Shown: positions 44,401-53,348, numbered from the stretch's first letter. The stretch: 64,000 nucleotides of DNA from an uncultured Pseudomonadota bacterium (GCA_903825645.1 CAIKBL010000040.1:161584-225583); one strand, 5' to 3'. Numbers and translations are program-made. The notes: generated by a model not told the origin, from the sequence alone.

Positions 44401-45029
44401 ATTGAGTCGAGCGAGCGAGGTCACGTCGCGCTCGCAACGGGCGCGACCTAACCTGCACCGCGGAGCCATCCTGCCCGAGCGAACCCCTATAGAAGTGCGT
44501 CATTACGGGCCACTGCATGTGCTTGAATCGATTCGCGCCACACACGAGTGGCCGGAACTGCCGACTTATTATTGCGGGCGACAGTTTAACGTCGGTGCCG
44601 GCACAATGATCTTCTGTCTGGCCTGCGGGTAGGCGCCGATAGCGGTTTCGTCAACGCCATGACTTAGCGATAACTCCGCGGCGCCATCAAACATCGATCA
44701 CTATTTAGTCGACGGCACACGCCCTAGTCTGTCTCGAAAACTCAAGCTGCGTTAATGATTAAAACAGTCCCAAGGTCTGCTATCTGGCAAAAATCGTCCT
44801 CCAAAACCACGCCTAATGTGCTGCCCGCGCTTCGATAAAGAGCGAAAAATAAAAGACATCAATCCTTGCCGGTACTCGAGGACGCGCGGCCCACGACGTC
44901 GAATGGCCCCTACTTAAATATCCGCACCGCAGTTTCGAGAGACTGGTCAATCCGTCGCAACTTGGTATATAAGGCGGCATGGCGGTCCGAAAAAAAGCGC
45001 GGCAGTCCCGCAAACAAGAAGGAGGAGTC
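44401..45029 (+). other. Intergenic 0.6 kb, no recognised gene
   Basis: Between the glutaminase gene and the NorE-like operon. A 76-codon frame (44402-44632) lacks a ribosome site and recognisable similarity. The second half is more A/T-rich. TATATA at 44966-44971 could be a -10 for the downstream operon, and AAGGAGG at 45018-45026 is the ribosome site of its first gene. Confidence 0.5.
44425..44447 (+). terminator. Stem-loop after the glutaminase gene
   Basis: Perfect 7-base arms GTCGCGC/GCGCGAC around a 9-base loop, 25 bases after the glutaminase stop. No T-run follows, so termination here is only a possibility. Confidence 0.3.
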
Positions 45030-45758
45030 ATGAATCCATATCGTTACGCCAAGGCGCTAGCCTGGTCAGGCATGTTCTTGCTGATCGGCACAATTATTTT
45101 CTGGGGCATCTTGGGGCAGAATATCCCCCCTTATTCGCCTGCCATCGGGGCCGAAGAATTTGCTGCCCAGATTAGGCAACATGCCGCACAAATCCGGGTC
45201 GGAATGATCGTGCAGATGCCCATTTCAGTGCTTTATTTCACATGGGGCACCGCAATCTGGATCCTCATGCGCGCGATTGAGAAGGAAAACGGATCCAACG
45301 CGGTTCTCTCACTCCTGCAGTTGGCGGGCGCGGCCTTTACTACCGTGGTCTTCATTCTGCCTTGTTCGATTTGGCTCGCCATCGCCTACCGCCCGGAAGT
45401 GATGGATCCGAAAACGTTGCTCATGATGTACGATTTCGGCTGGATGTTCTTCGATATGGCCTATTCGCTCACGACCATGCAGCTGCTCGCCTTCGGAATC
45501 TGCATGCTGCAGGACCATCGCGAGCAGCCGCTGGTGCCGGCTTGGGCTGCCTGGTTCACCATGTTCGTCGTGGTGAGTTTCATCCTATTCACCATGATGC
45601 CACTAGTCTACGGCGGCCCCTTCTCACGCAGCGGACTGCTCAATTATTTCGTCGAATTTGTTCTATTCTTCCTGATGTGGTTGGTCGTCGGAATCTACGT
45701 CATCAAGGCAATTGGTCGGCTGGAACGAGAGCATCAGGTCAAACATGCAGATAGCTGA
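45030..45758 (+). CDS. Uncharacterised multi-pass membrane protein of a NorE/NorF-like operon
   Basis: A 242-residue protein with about six hydrophobic segments (near residues 9-30, 65-88, 97-122, 135-158, 170-193 and 206-228) and short loops. The best recognisable stretches are WSGMFLLIGTIIFWGILGQN and PLVYGGPFSRSGLLNYFVEF; no characterised family was recognised. The ATG at 45030 has a strong AAGGAGG; an upstream ATG at 44979 adds a Lys/Arg-rich leader and is less likely. Its end overlaps the NorE-like gene by 14 bases, so the proteins are probably made together and may form one membrane complex. Confidence 0.8.
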   Translation: MNPYRYAKALAWSGMFLLIGTIIFWGILGQNIPPYSPAIGAEEFAAQIRQHAAQIRVGMIVQMPISVLYFTWGTAIWILMRAIEKENGSNAVLSLLQLAGAAFTTVVFILPCSIWLAIAYRPEVMDPKTLLMMYDFGWMFFDMAYSLTTMQLLAFGICMLQDHREQPLVPAWAAWFTMFVVVSFILFTMMPLVYGGPFSRSGLLNYFVEFVLFFLMWLVVGIYVIKAIGRLEREHQVKHADS

Positions 45759-46344
45759 ACCGTCGACGATCGACGCGCGTCCGGCGCGCGCGCCGGCTAT
45801 CTGGATTTTTATTGCACTCGACTGCAGCAGCTTCGGCCTGTTCTTTTTCGTATTTATGGTTGAACGGCTGGGCCAGGCTGCTTTATTCAACCAGTCAGCA
45901 CAGCGCTTAAACGCCGAACTCGGGTTTCTCAACGCGTGCATCCTAATCACGTCCAGCTGGCTGGTCGCTTGGGCGAATGCTGTGGGACGCAAGGGCAACT
46001 TCCGCCAAGCGCGGCGTTTACTTATGGCGAGCATGGGAACCGGGGCCTGTTTCGGTGTGGTGAAGACCTACGAATATTTCGAAAAATTCAAAGATGGCAT
46101 CACGGTCGCGACCAATGAGTTTTTTACTTTTTATTTCGCGCTCACCGGCATTCATTTTGTCCACTATCTGGTCGGATTGCTCCTGCTTGGTGTGCTGGCG
46201 AAGGGACCACAACCGTTCGGCCCACCAGCGCAGGCGCAGGCGCAATATATGAAATGGCTCGAAGGGGGCAGCTTGTACTGGCACATGGTCGATCTGCTAT
46301 GGATATTTATTTTTTCGCTCCTTTACCTGATGGGCGCGCGATGA
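45745..46344 (+). CDS. NorE-like cytochrome c oxidase subunit III family protein
   Basis: A 199-residue membrane protein of the haem-copper oxidase subunit III superfamily with five hydrophobic segments. Supporting stretches are AIWIFIALDCSSFGLFFFVF, LVAWANAVGRKGNFRQARR, YFALTGIHFVHYLVGLLLLG and GSLYWHMVDLLWIFIFSLLY. The last two match the conserved GxHxxHVxxGL and YWHxVDxVWxxLF motifs of COX3/NorE proteins. NorE is an accessory protein of nitric-oxide reductase in denitrifiers. No catalytic oxidase or NO-reductase gene is nearby. Its stop overlaps the next ATG. Confidence 0.83.
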   Translation: MQIAEPSTIDARPARAPAIWIFIALDCSSFGLFFFVFMVERLGQAALFNQSAQRLNAELGFLNACILITSSWLVAWANAVGRKGNFRQARRLLMASMGTGACFGVVKTYEYFEKFKDGITVATNEFFTFYFALTGIHFVHYLVGLLLLGVLAKGPQPFGPPAQAQAQYMKWLEGGSLYWHMVDLLWIFIFSLLYLMGAR

Positions 46345-46610
46345 TTGGAACTGACAGTGCCGGCCCCCGTAATGCTTGGCTGCTCCTGATGTTGGTCTCG
46401 GCCCTCAGCTTCGTTGCAGCCGAATGGGTCGCGGAGCGACATATCGCGGTTGCCACCATTATGGCCATCGCTGCGGCCAAAATAACGGTAGTACTGCAGC
46501 GTTTCATGGAGATAGAACGAGCACCCACAGGGATCCGGCACTATCTGTACGGCTGGACCTTCGGTTGCACAGGGCTAATCTTTATCCTGTGGTGGCTGTC
46601 TGCACCATAG
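46341..46610 (+). CDS. NorF-like / cytochrome oxidase subunit IV family small membrane protein
   Basis: An 89-residue protein with three hydrophobic helices (about 10-24, 31-47 and 67-86). RHIAVATIMAIAAAKITVVLQRFMEIERAP resembles the conserved core of prokaryotic COX4/NorF proteins, where a Lys in the second helix precedes FMExR. It starts on the ATGA overlap with the NorE-like gene. Order NorE-NorF is the same as in nor clusters. Confidence 0.75.
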   Translation: MIGTDSAGPRNAWLLLMLVSALSFVAAEWVAERHIAVATIMAIAAAKITVVLQRFMEIERAPTGIRHYLYGWTFGCTGLIFILWWLSAP

Positions 46611-47119
46611 ACCCGAAGTCTCCAGTCGCCGCCAACAAGTCTTGACGTGACGCCGGGCGGGCGTGAATCCGACCGGTCCGCAAGTTTTCTTCGTTCTGTT
46701 GAGGCGTCAATGTATTCCGCCTCACAACGTGATGTGCCTAGGTGATAACAGGCAGTTCTATCGTGAGAATTTATGACCTTAGTCAGCGTCTAGCTCGCGC
46801 TTGTGGTCGACAATCAATTAGGCGTGGTCCCGCTCGCAGTCCGCTAGGAAATCGGCTATCAGAACGCGCTTTATCTTGCCGTACTCGGCGATACTCAGTA
46901 CGGCCTCCTCTCCTCCGCTTGCGGACCGAAAAGGAAACACTAAGTTTATCTTGTAGTACTCCCCATTACGTATTTTTAGAGTCGGCTTTTCGGACAATGA
47001 AACCGCCGACGACTGCGCAAAGGCGCGATAGCAAGACGACATTACAAGCCGACGCATCCCTCGGTCACAGACGTTAGCATCAGTTCACGTAATGTCGGCT
47101 GGTTCGCTTTAACCATCGG
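46611..47119 (+). other. Gene-poor 0.5 kb between NorF-like and SDR genes
   Basis: The only candidate is a leftward 79-codon frame at 46818-47057, listed separately. No promoter, tRNA or repeat was recognised. The NorF-like gene and the SDR gene are convergent across this gap, but no clear hairpin plus T-run was found. Confidence 0.4.
46818..47057 (-). CDS. Possible small hypothetical protein
   Basis: A 79-residue frame downstream of the SDR gene on the same strand. It ends in AEYGKIKRVLIADFLADCE. No family was recognised and the ribosome site is weak, so this may be a gene remnant and not an active gene. Confidence 0.22.
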   Translation of the reverse strand: MRRLVMSSCYRAFAQSSAVSLSEKPTLKIRNGEYYKINLVFPFRSASGGEEAVLSIAEYGKIKRVLIADFLADCERDHA

Positions 47120-47905
47120 CTAAATCGACTTGGTAATTTGCTTGACCAATGCGGTTACCCAATTCCGGGGAGTAACCCGAATGCTTTGTGCCAGCACATT
47201 ATTCATGAACCCGGTAATGTGGACTCGCTTGCCTCGTTTCATGGCCCGATAACCTGAGGACGCGACAGACTCGGCGCTTGGTAGTTTTTTGTTTTTTATC
47301 AAAGCGGAAGTCTGCATGACCGCCTTGTCCTGAAATCCTGAAGCGGTAGGTCCTGGGCATAAAGCGGTGACACTTACCCCCGCGCCTTCAAGTTCGCAGG
47401 CGAGACCCTCGGAGAAATGCAGCACAAAGCTTTTTGTCGCGTAGTAAACCGCCATGAATGGGCCAGGCTGAAACGCGGCTGTGGAGGCGACATTAAGTAA
47501 CTTACCCCTTGTGACCAGAAGATCCGACAAAAATAACTTTGTTAAAATGACGACGCTATTCATGTTGAGTTGCATCATGCCTAGCGTGTCTGACAAATCG
47601 TTGTTTTTAAATTCACCAAAGATGCCGTATCCGGCATTATTGACCAACACATTCAGGACAATACCGCTCTGTTTGATCTGAGCGTGTAGTTGTGCAGGTC
47701 CGGACACGCTCTCCAAATCAACGCCTATCACGGTCACATGGGTTCCGTAATGCGTCTGAAGGTTAGCGGCTATTTCTTGCATTTTTACGACGCTGCGCGC
47801 TGCCAGAATCAAGTCGTAGCCGTCCTTGGCGAACTCTTCACATAGCGCCCTCCCAATGCCATTCGAGGCGCCCGTGATCAGGGCAGTAGGGTTTTTTGTC
47901 TGCAT
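47120..47905 (-). CDS. Short-chain dehydrogenase/reductase
   Basis: A 261-residue classical SDR of the DltE-like type. The cofactor loop is LITGASNGIGRALCEEFA (TGxxxGIG), NNAGYGIFGEF is the NAG motif, and the catalytic Ser and Tyr-x3-Lys are in NVASTAAFQPGP and YYATKSF. The substrate is unknown. The gene is visibly more A/T-rich than its neighbours (Lys/Asn/Ile codons ending in A or T), consistent with transfer. It lies 52 bases after an ArsR-type regulator gene and is probably in its operon. Confidence 0.88.
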   Translation of the reverse strand: MQTKNPTALITGASNGIGRALCEEFAKDGYDLILAARSVVKMQEIAANLQTHYGTHVTVIGVDLESVSGPAQLHAQIKQSGIVLNVLVNNAGYGIFGEFKNNDLSDTLGMMQLNMNSVVILTKLFLSDLLVTRGKLLNVASTAAFQPGPFMAVYYATKSFVLHFSEGLACELEGAGVSVTALCPGPTASGFQDKAVMQTSALIKNKKLPSAESVASSGYRAMKRGKRVHITGFMNNVLAQSIRVTPRNWVTALVKQITKSI

Positions 47906-47957
47906 GATTTTTTGTCCATATGTTTAAACGCATCAACTTAAAAAGAAAAAAAACTCA

Positions 47958-48278
47958 TCAACAGGCGATTTCGCTTTGCTCAATGAGCAACTTGAGTCGC
48001 GCAATGGGTTCCTCCCACAGCAAGCTGTAGAAATTTTCCCGTGATTCCCTTACCAGACTCACCATGCCCGCATCCTTGAGCACTTTCAAATGATGGGAAA
48101 TCGAGGGGCGAGCGAGATGCATCAACTCGGTGATCTGATTCACATTCAAGCGATCATGCTCGGCAAGAATCAGAATGATTTGTTGCCGGGCAGGGTCGCC
48201 CAGCGCGTGGAACAGGCTCTCGCAAGCCCGAAATGTCTTCGCAACATCACTGAGGGTCCACGTGTTTACTTTTGACAT
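47958..48278 (-). CDS. ArsR/SmtB family transcriptional regulator
   Basis: A 106-residue winged-helix repressor. The core is ALGDPARQQIILILAEHDRLNVNQI, the recognition helix region is LARPSISHHLKVLKDAGMVSLV, and the wing is RESRENFYSLL. The ELCVC metal motif of ArsR and the CadC/SmtB His/Asp sites are not evident, so metal sensing is doubtful. It probably regulates itself and the downstream SDR gene. An inverted repeat sits just upstream. Confidence 0.88.
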   Translation of the reverse strand: MSKVNTWTLSDVAKTFRACESLFHALGDPARQQIILILAEHDRLNVNQITELMHLARPSISHHLKVLKDAGMVSLVRESRENFYSLLWEEPIARLKLLIEQSEIAC

Positions 48279-48730
48279 CTTGCCATATCCGTTTATATGT
48301 CGAATCTCGTCGACTAATTATACAGAAGCATGACTGCGCGATGATAGTGCTACAACGCAACTCACCGGGCGTCGCCGCCGAAATAGCCCTCGCTAGTTAT
48401 TATTATGCGGTTGCAGCGGTTCCCCAGAACCCCACACCGGTCAGCGACACCCCGCACGATGTCGCTGAAATTCAGGACGTCGCCTTTGGGCTATTCAAGC
48501 GCGGAGCGACTCGTTCATAGGCGCATCCCAACGCATTGGCGAGGGCATCAAGGGCTAACTTGGGCATCGCACCTAAGACGCACCGCCTTAAAATAGCGAC
48601 GAGTCGGTGTGCAAAAAGACTTCAACAAAGACGCGGACTAAGAGGCGTTGCGGATGTAACCGTCGACCGAAGCCCAAATGCCGCGGCCAGAGCAGCTCCC
48701 ACTCGCCAAGCGGCGCAATGCCCATAACGG
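48279..48730 (+). other. Gene-poor 0.45 kb between the ArsR-type and MFS genes
   Basis: Contains the candidate operator next to the regulator. An 82-codon rightward frame (48272-48520) starts inside that regulatory region and has no recognisable family; it may be a remnant. Nothing else was recognised. Confidence 0.4.
48284..48299. promoter_or_regulatory. Candidate operator upstream of the ArsR-type gene
   Basis: A perfect inverted repeat CATAT-N6-ATATG lies six bases upstream of the regulator ATG, where an autoregulatory operator would be expected. A related CATATG lies upstream of the SDR gene near 47917-47922. Confidence 0.4.
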
Positions 48731-49969
48731 TCACAACTCTGCGGTGAACATCATTTCAGGAGATCGAGACATCAAAAATCGCGGCAGAGAGGCGGCCGCA
48801 GCAGCCGCAAAAATAAGCAGCGCAACGACTAGCCCTAGCGCGATATGGTAGTTGCCGTAATGGTCGTACAAACGACCGGCAACCAGCGGTCCAAGGGACG
48901 CCCCGACCCAAAAGAATGCGTAAACGGTCGCGAAGAGAAACCCATAATGACGAAACCCGAAATAGCGAGAGGTCAGATATGCGATGAGATCGACCTCTGC
49001 GCCGAACGAAAAGCCGATCAGAATCGCAGAGAGGGGTGCCATCGACATGCCGAATGTCGCGAGCATCGCGCAGCCAGTCGCCGTAATGAGAAACACGACC
49101 GCCGCCACGTAAGGTGCGAATAGACGATCGATAAGCCAACCAATCCCGATGCGACCGACAATCACCCCACAGCCGATGAGTGATGCGATGCGCGCGGCCG
49201 CCATCCCCTCAAAGCCGGCATCCCGTAGCATCGGGACCATGTGGACAAGAAGCGCTGAGCAGGCGACTGCGGCCGCGCCGAAGCCCAGCACGAGTATCCA
49301 GAAAGTTCGTGTCGCGAAAGCGGCCAAGCGTCCAGGCCCCACAGGTTCGGGCTTAGCGGTTGCCACCGGCGGGGCTTCCAGCCACCGTAAAACAAAAAAC
49401 CAGGGCACGACCACGAGTCCGGCTAGAACCAAGAACCCCACGCGCCAGCCATGCGTTGCGATCAGGCTCTGCATCACCGGGGGCATAACCAGCGCGGCAG
49501 TCCCCGGCCCGACCAGCGTGATGCCAAGCGCGAGCCCCCGCATGGCATCGAAGTGCCCCGCGACCACTCGCGAATAAAGAATCGAAGTCGTGCCCGTACC
49601 CAACACCATCGTCAAAAAAAACAGACCATAGAAGGCTTGTAGGGTGCCGTTGAAACGCGCTATCAGGAAAAGCATGAGGCTGAGGCAGGGGATGGCGATC
49701 AATACGACGGGCCGTGCACCTACGCGGTCCACAAGCAGGCCCATCGGCGGCGCTGTAAGGACGAGCCCGAAGCTGCCGTAGAACATCGTCGAAGTCACAT
49801 CACCACGTGACCAATGGAACGCTTCCTGGAGGGGCATGACGAAAAGACCGAAGCTATAAAACACAATACCGGCACTGCCCATGCCGCAACCGAGCGTCGC
49901 CGCAAGCAACAGCTGCCACCCCGTGGTCAGCTCCTGTTTCCATGTGGTTGAATGATTCATTGCCCGCAT
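48731..49969 (-). CDS. MFS transporter (monocarboxylate / oxalate-formate antiporter-like)
   Basis: A 412-residue major facilitator with about 12 hydrophobic segments and a central hydrophilic loop (about 195-215, VATAKPEPVGPGR). The loop GLLVDRVGARPV between helices 2 and 3 is the MFS signature, with a related GWLIDRLFAPYV in the second half. The N-terminal SAGIVFYSFGLFVMPL and the RYFGFRHYGFLFATVYAFF segment resemble oxalate/formate and monocarboxylate family members. The substrate is not predictable. The ATG at 49969 is chosen; ATG at 49960 is nearly equal, and none has a good ribosome site. Confidence 0.85.
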   Translation of the reverse strand: MRAMNHSTTWKQELTTGWQLLLAATLGCGMGSAGIVFYSFGLFVMPLQEAFHWSRGDVTSTMFYGSFGLVLTAPPMGLLVDRVGARPVVLIAIPCLSLMLFLIARFNGTLQAFYGLFFLTMVLGTGTTSILYSRVVAGHFDAMRGLALGITLVGPGTAALVMPPVMQSLIATHGWRVGFLVLAGLVVVPWFFVLRWLEAPPVATAKPEPVGPGRLAAFATRTFWILVLGFGAAAVACSALLVHMVPMLRDAGFEGMAAARIASLIGCGVIVGRIGIGWLIDRLFAPYVAAVVFLITATGCAMLATFGMSMAPLSAILIGFSFGAEVDLIAYLTSRYFGFRHYGFLFATVYAFFWVGASLGPLVAGRLYDHYGNYHIALGLVVALLIFAAAAAASLPRFLMSRSPEMMFTAEL

Positions 49970-50029
49970 TCTGCGCGCAGGATGGTCGCCGCACAACTTA
50001 GGGGCGTCGTGCCAGAAGCAACCCGTCGC

Positions 50030-51571
50030 TCAAGCCGCACGTCTGCCTTGAAGCAAGAAAACTAGCGCTATCACCGCATAACTTGCCGGGATCTCCCACC
50101 CGGCAGCACCCAACGCGAGGGTCTCGACGGGTCCCACAGGCGTAATCCGAACCCCATGAATAAGACCGAAACAGGATAGGACCGCGGCCAAAGTCGCCCA
50201 TCCGGCCGCCGCCTTGAACTTGCGGTCGATAAGGTCGCAACCCAGCGCTGCCCACAACGTGCTGGTAAACAAAAACCCGGCCCATAGATGTAACGCACCA
50301 CTTATAACGAACGCCCCTGAACCATCGATACGCGATAGATTTTTCGCATCGGGGATGATATCAACCGCTCGCAGGGCACCGGTCACGATCACGACCCCCC
50401 ACGCTGCCAGCGCGGGGAAAAAGCCTAGCGCGATAGCCGGGGCGTGCCGTGCAGGCGTGGCTTGGAAAGCCTGTGCGGTGATGACGATCGCGATCCACAC
50501 GACGATTCCCGCACCCGCCTCCACCGGGACGGACCGGGCCAGCAGAGGCGCGAAGCCAGGCAAGATAACGGCCGCCCAAAAAAGACCATTGGCAATTGAA
50601 TAGCCGGAGCGCGCACCCATCGCCTTCCATCCCGGATGACCGATGTACACGGTTGTGGGAAAACAACTACCGAAGCAGGCCGCAACACCCGTCGCTAGAC
50701 CATTGATCAGCATGGTGGCGGGGACCGGGTAGGCATCTCCTGCCGCCTCCGCACTCTCGATATTCTGTAAAGTGCCGAGGACGTTCAGAAGTCCCATCGA
50801 CAGGATAACGGTCCAAGCACTGCCGAGCCCCGGCAACCCAAACCCTGCCAACAGCGCCGTCAGTGATGACTCCGGTAACGCAAAGCCCCAGGGAATACTG
50901 ATGACTGGCAACGTCGGGTCTTTAAAAATCCACGCTGCAAAAGTACCGAGGAGTACGGCCAGTAAACCGGCTGGAATCCCGAATGGTAATGAACGCCCAC
51001 TCATGTAGTGGCCCAACACGAAGCCGAAACCAATCAGCCCGACAAGTGGGTGGGCATAGATACGAAACAAAAAATCCATTGCGATAAACGCAAGTGCAAT
51101 GCCGGACAAGGCTGACAGAAGGGCAGCACGCGGCGTATGTTTCCTGATACGTTCGCCAACCAATGCGCCCGCGGCTTCAATGATCCCGGATAGGAAGCAC
51201 GCGGTGAGTCCAGCCTGCCACGCGCGCTCAGCTCGCTCAGCAGTGGGCAGATCGCTACTGCCAATCCAGACAGGCAGCATGACCAGAAAAACGTAGGCAA
51301 AGATGGACGGCGTGTTGATGCCGAACGGCAGCGCCGTGACATCTTCTCGACCAGTCCGGGCAGCAAGCACGCGAGCCTGCCAGCCGTAATAGAAATTACC
51401 CACCAGAAGACTCATGGCAATGCCAGGCAGGATGCGTCCGAAAACGAGGGCGTCAGGAAAGTGCAGTAAGCCCCGCGTCAGGGCAACAATGAGCAAAATC
51501 TGGACAAGATTATCCACCGCAAGGCCGAAAAACCCGTCGAGATCACCACGCACGAACCAAGGTTGACGCAT
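50030..51571 (-). CDS. NCS2-family (purine/xanthine-uracil-like) permease
   Basis: A 513-residue membrane protein with about 13-14 hydrophobic segments. DVTALPFGINTPSIFAYVFLV is the NCS2/AzgA-like N-terminal motif. LGTLQNIESAEAAGDAYPVPA followed by FGSCFPTTVYIGHPGWKAMGARSGYSI corresponds to the substrate-site region of nucleobase permeases. The branch is unusual and the substrate is not certain. GGGAGG precedes the ATG. It is divergent to the chemosensory operon across about 460 bases and lies 60 bases upstream of the MFS gene on the same strand. Confidence 0.82.
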   Translation of the reverse strand: MRQPWFVRGDLDGFFGLAVDNLVQILLIVALTRGLLHFPDALVFGRILPGIAMSLLVGNFYYGWQARVLAARTGREDVTALPFGINTPSIFAYVFLVMLPVWIGSSDLPTAERAERAWQAGLTACFLSGIIEAAGALVGERIRKHTPRAALLSALSGIALAFIAMDFLFRIYAHPLVGLIGFGFVLGHYMSGRSLPFGIPAGLLAVLLGTFAAWIFKDPTLPVISIPWGFALPESSLTALLAGFGLPGLGSAWTVILSMGLLNVLGTLQNIESAEAAGDAYPVPATMLINGLATGVAACFGSCFPTTVYIGHPGWKAMGARSGYSIANGLFWAAVILPGFAPLLARSVPVEAGAGIVVWIAIVITAQAFQATPARHAPAIALGFFPALAAWGVVIVTGALRAVDIIPDAKNLSRIDGSGAFVISGALHLWAGFLFTSTLWAALGCDLIDRKFKAAAGWATLAAVLSCFGLIHGVRITPVGPVETLALGAAGWEIPASYAVIALVFLLQGRRAA

Positions 51572-52034
51572 ATTCAGCTCCCTCCCCGATACCCAGCCCG
51601 CTAGGGTGTGGGATCTGAATCGTTAGTAAATCCAGGGCAATTCAAATCTTTGCCTAAGGTACATTGTCTCGTGAACCGACACATTACCGTGAGATCCTGT
51701 GCACCAGGAAGACGCTATCATGCTGTAAACGCCGGACCCGGAAAAATCGGCGGCAAGCGCGTAGTCATCCGGCGCCCTCGCAAGTCCAGCGCAGGGATCA
51801 GCGTAGACAACTGATAATTATTATTGGAAGAACCTCATTCGGCAGGGATGACTCGAATAGCAACGCCTCATCTAAACCGTGCTTTGCAGCTATTGGCACC
51901 ACCGCGTTGATCAAGGCGTCCGAGGCTTGACCGAGAAGCGCATTGGCAATCAGTTTGCGGTACATTATGCGTATCTCAGCACTGGTGGTGTGTGTAACCG
52001 TGCTGAAGAACCCTGGCCAATTAAGGTTGCCCGC
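51572..52034 (+). other. Divergent regulatory gap between the NCS2 permease and the chemosensory operon
   Basis: About 460 bases between divergent genes. The frame of the following gene stays open upstream to a GTG at 51879, but that part shows no domain. A leftward 55-codon frame (51798-51965, MYRKLIANALLGQASDALIN...) has protein-like composition but no good ribosome site. A/T-rich segments occur at 51620-51650 and 51810-51830. No promoter with matched -35 and -10 elements was recognised. Confidence 0.45.
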
Positions 52035-53348
52035 GTGCCCGATTCTCCCGCGAATATCATCCATACTCCAGTGCCTCGTCGCCGCTTCTACCTGTCTTTC
52101 GCGATCGGTAGCGTGCTGTTGTTTATCGCATTTGCCGGCGCTTACCGTGCATGGTCCGTATATCACGTCTTGCCGACTATCCGACTTGGACTGCTCCACT
52201 CCAAGACCGGCGCAATGGCCGTCGCTGAAAGCGGCATGATTGATGGCGAGTTGCTGGCCGTGGCGGAAATCAATGCGCGGGGCGGAATACATGGACGTCG
52301 CGTAGAGGCAATCGTCGCGGATGGTCGCTCGGATGAACAGATTTTCGCCGAGGAAGCAGAGCGGCTCATTACAGAAGAGAAGGTCGCTACCGTCATCGGT
52401 TGCTGGACTTCTGCCTGCCGCAAGACGGTACGACCGGTGTTTGAACAACATCGACACCTACTCGTATATCCCATGGCCTATGAGGGACTAGAGGCCTCAC
52501 CCAACATCATCTATGTGGGTGCCGCTCCCAACCAGCAGGTGTTGCCCGCCCTGAAATGGGGTTTAGACACCCGTGGACGGCGTGTGTTTCTAGTGGGATC
52601 CGACTACGTATGGCCGCATGCGGTGAACGCGATCATAAAAGACGGATTAAAGTCGCTCGGCGGCCAATTGGTCGGCGAGGAGTACATTTCTTATGGCAGC
52701 AGCAAAGTCAACCGTGCGGTCGCCGCGATCATCGCGGCTCGGCCGGACATTATCTTCAGTGCTATTGCGGGTGAAAGTAATGCGCCTTTCTACCACGCTT
52801 TGCGTGCCGCCGGCATTGAAGTAAACAAGATGACACCCGTCATGTCATTCAGTCTTGGCGAAAACCAAATTCAGTCTTTCCCGCGGAAGGACGTCACTGG
52901 GCAATTCATTGCCTTTAACTATTTTCAGAGCATCGATAGCCCTATCAACAAAGCATTTGTAGAGCGTTTCCGCAAGCGCTACGGCGCCACCCGCCTTACG
53001 AGCGATGCAGCCGAAACCGGCTATTTTGCGGTTTACCTATGGGCGCAGGCCGTGCGCAGTACGGACAGCACCGAGGCTGAAATGATCCGAGATGCCATGT
53101 TGCGGCAAAGCTTCGAGGCGCCGGAAGGCATCGTCTCGGTGGATGCCGAGACCCACCATACTTGGCGCCCGGTCTCCATCGGTCAGATCGATTCGAAGGG
53201 TCAGGTAGATGTCGTGTGGAGCGCAAATCGCCCGATCCGTCCAGAACCCTACCCGCGTACCCGCACCCCCGCACAATGGGAGGCTTTCCTGTCTGATCTC
53301 TATGCGCGATGGGACCACAGCTGGTCCAATCCCGTGGAGCACGAATGA
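52035..53348 (+). CDS. Membrane-anchored UrtA/AmiC-like amide- or urea-binding periplasmic protein
   Basis: A 437-residue protein. A short basic N-terminus is followed by one hydrophobic segment (about 18-38, FYLSFAIGSVLLFIAFAGAY), a signal anchor or uncleaved signal. Then comes a type I periplasmic-binding fold of the UrtA/FmdD/AmiC group (about 45-395: IRLGLLHSKTGAMAVAESGM, VIGCWTSACRKTVRPVFE, LLVYPMAYEGLE, LVGSDYVWPHAVN, ETGYFAVYLWAQAV). The family binds urea, short amides or branched-chain amino acids. No ABC permease genes follow; the next gene, overlapping by 4 bases, is a chemoreceptor. It is therefore probably a sensory component. The start is GTG with AAGG upstream; GTG at 51879 is a longer alternative. 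Confidence 0.82.
   Translation: MPDSPANIIHTPVPRRRFYLSFAIGSVLLFIAFAGAYRAWSVYHVLPTIRLGLLHSKTGAMAVAESGMIDGELLAVAEINARGGIHGRRVEAIVADGRSDEQIFAEEAERLITEEKVATVIGCWTSACRKTVRPVFEQHRHLLVYPMAYEGLEASPNIIYVGAAPNQQVLPALKWGLDTRGRRVFLVGSDYVWPHAVNAIIKDGLKSLGGQLVGEEYISYGSSKVNRAVAAIIAARPDIIFSAIAGESNAPFYHALRAAGIEVNKMTPVMSFSLGENQIQSFPRKDVTGQFIAFNYFQSIDSPINKAFVERFRKRYGATRLTSDAAETGYFAVYLWAQAVRSTDSTEAEMIRDAMLRQSFEAPEGIVSVDAETHHTWRPVSIGQIDSKGQVDVVWSANRPIRPEPYPRTRTPAQWEAFLSDLYARWDHSWSNPVEHE

Noticed and set aside
44402..44632. A 76-codon frame after the glutaminase gene
   Set aside because: No ribosome site, no recognisable domain, and it runs through the hairpin that follows the glutaminase gene.
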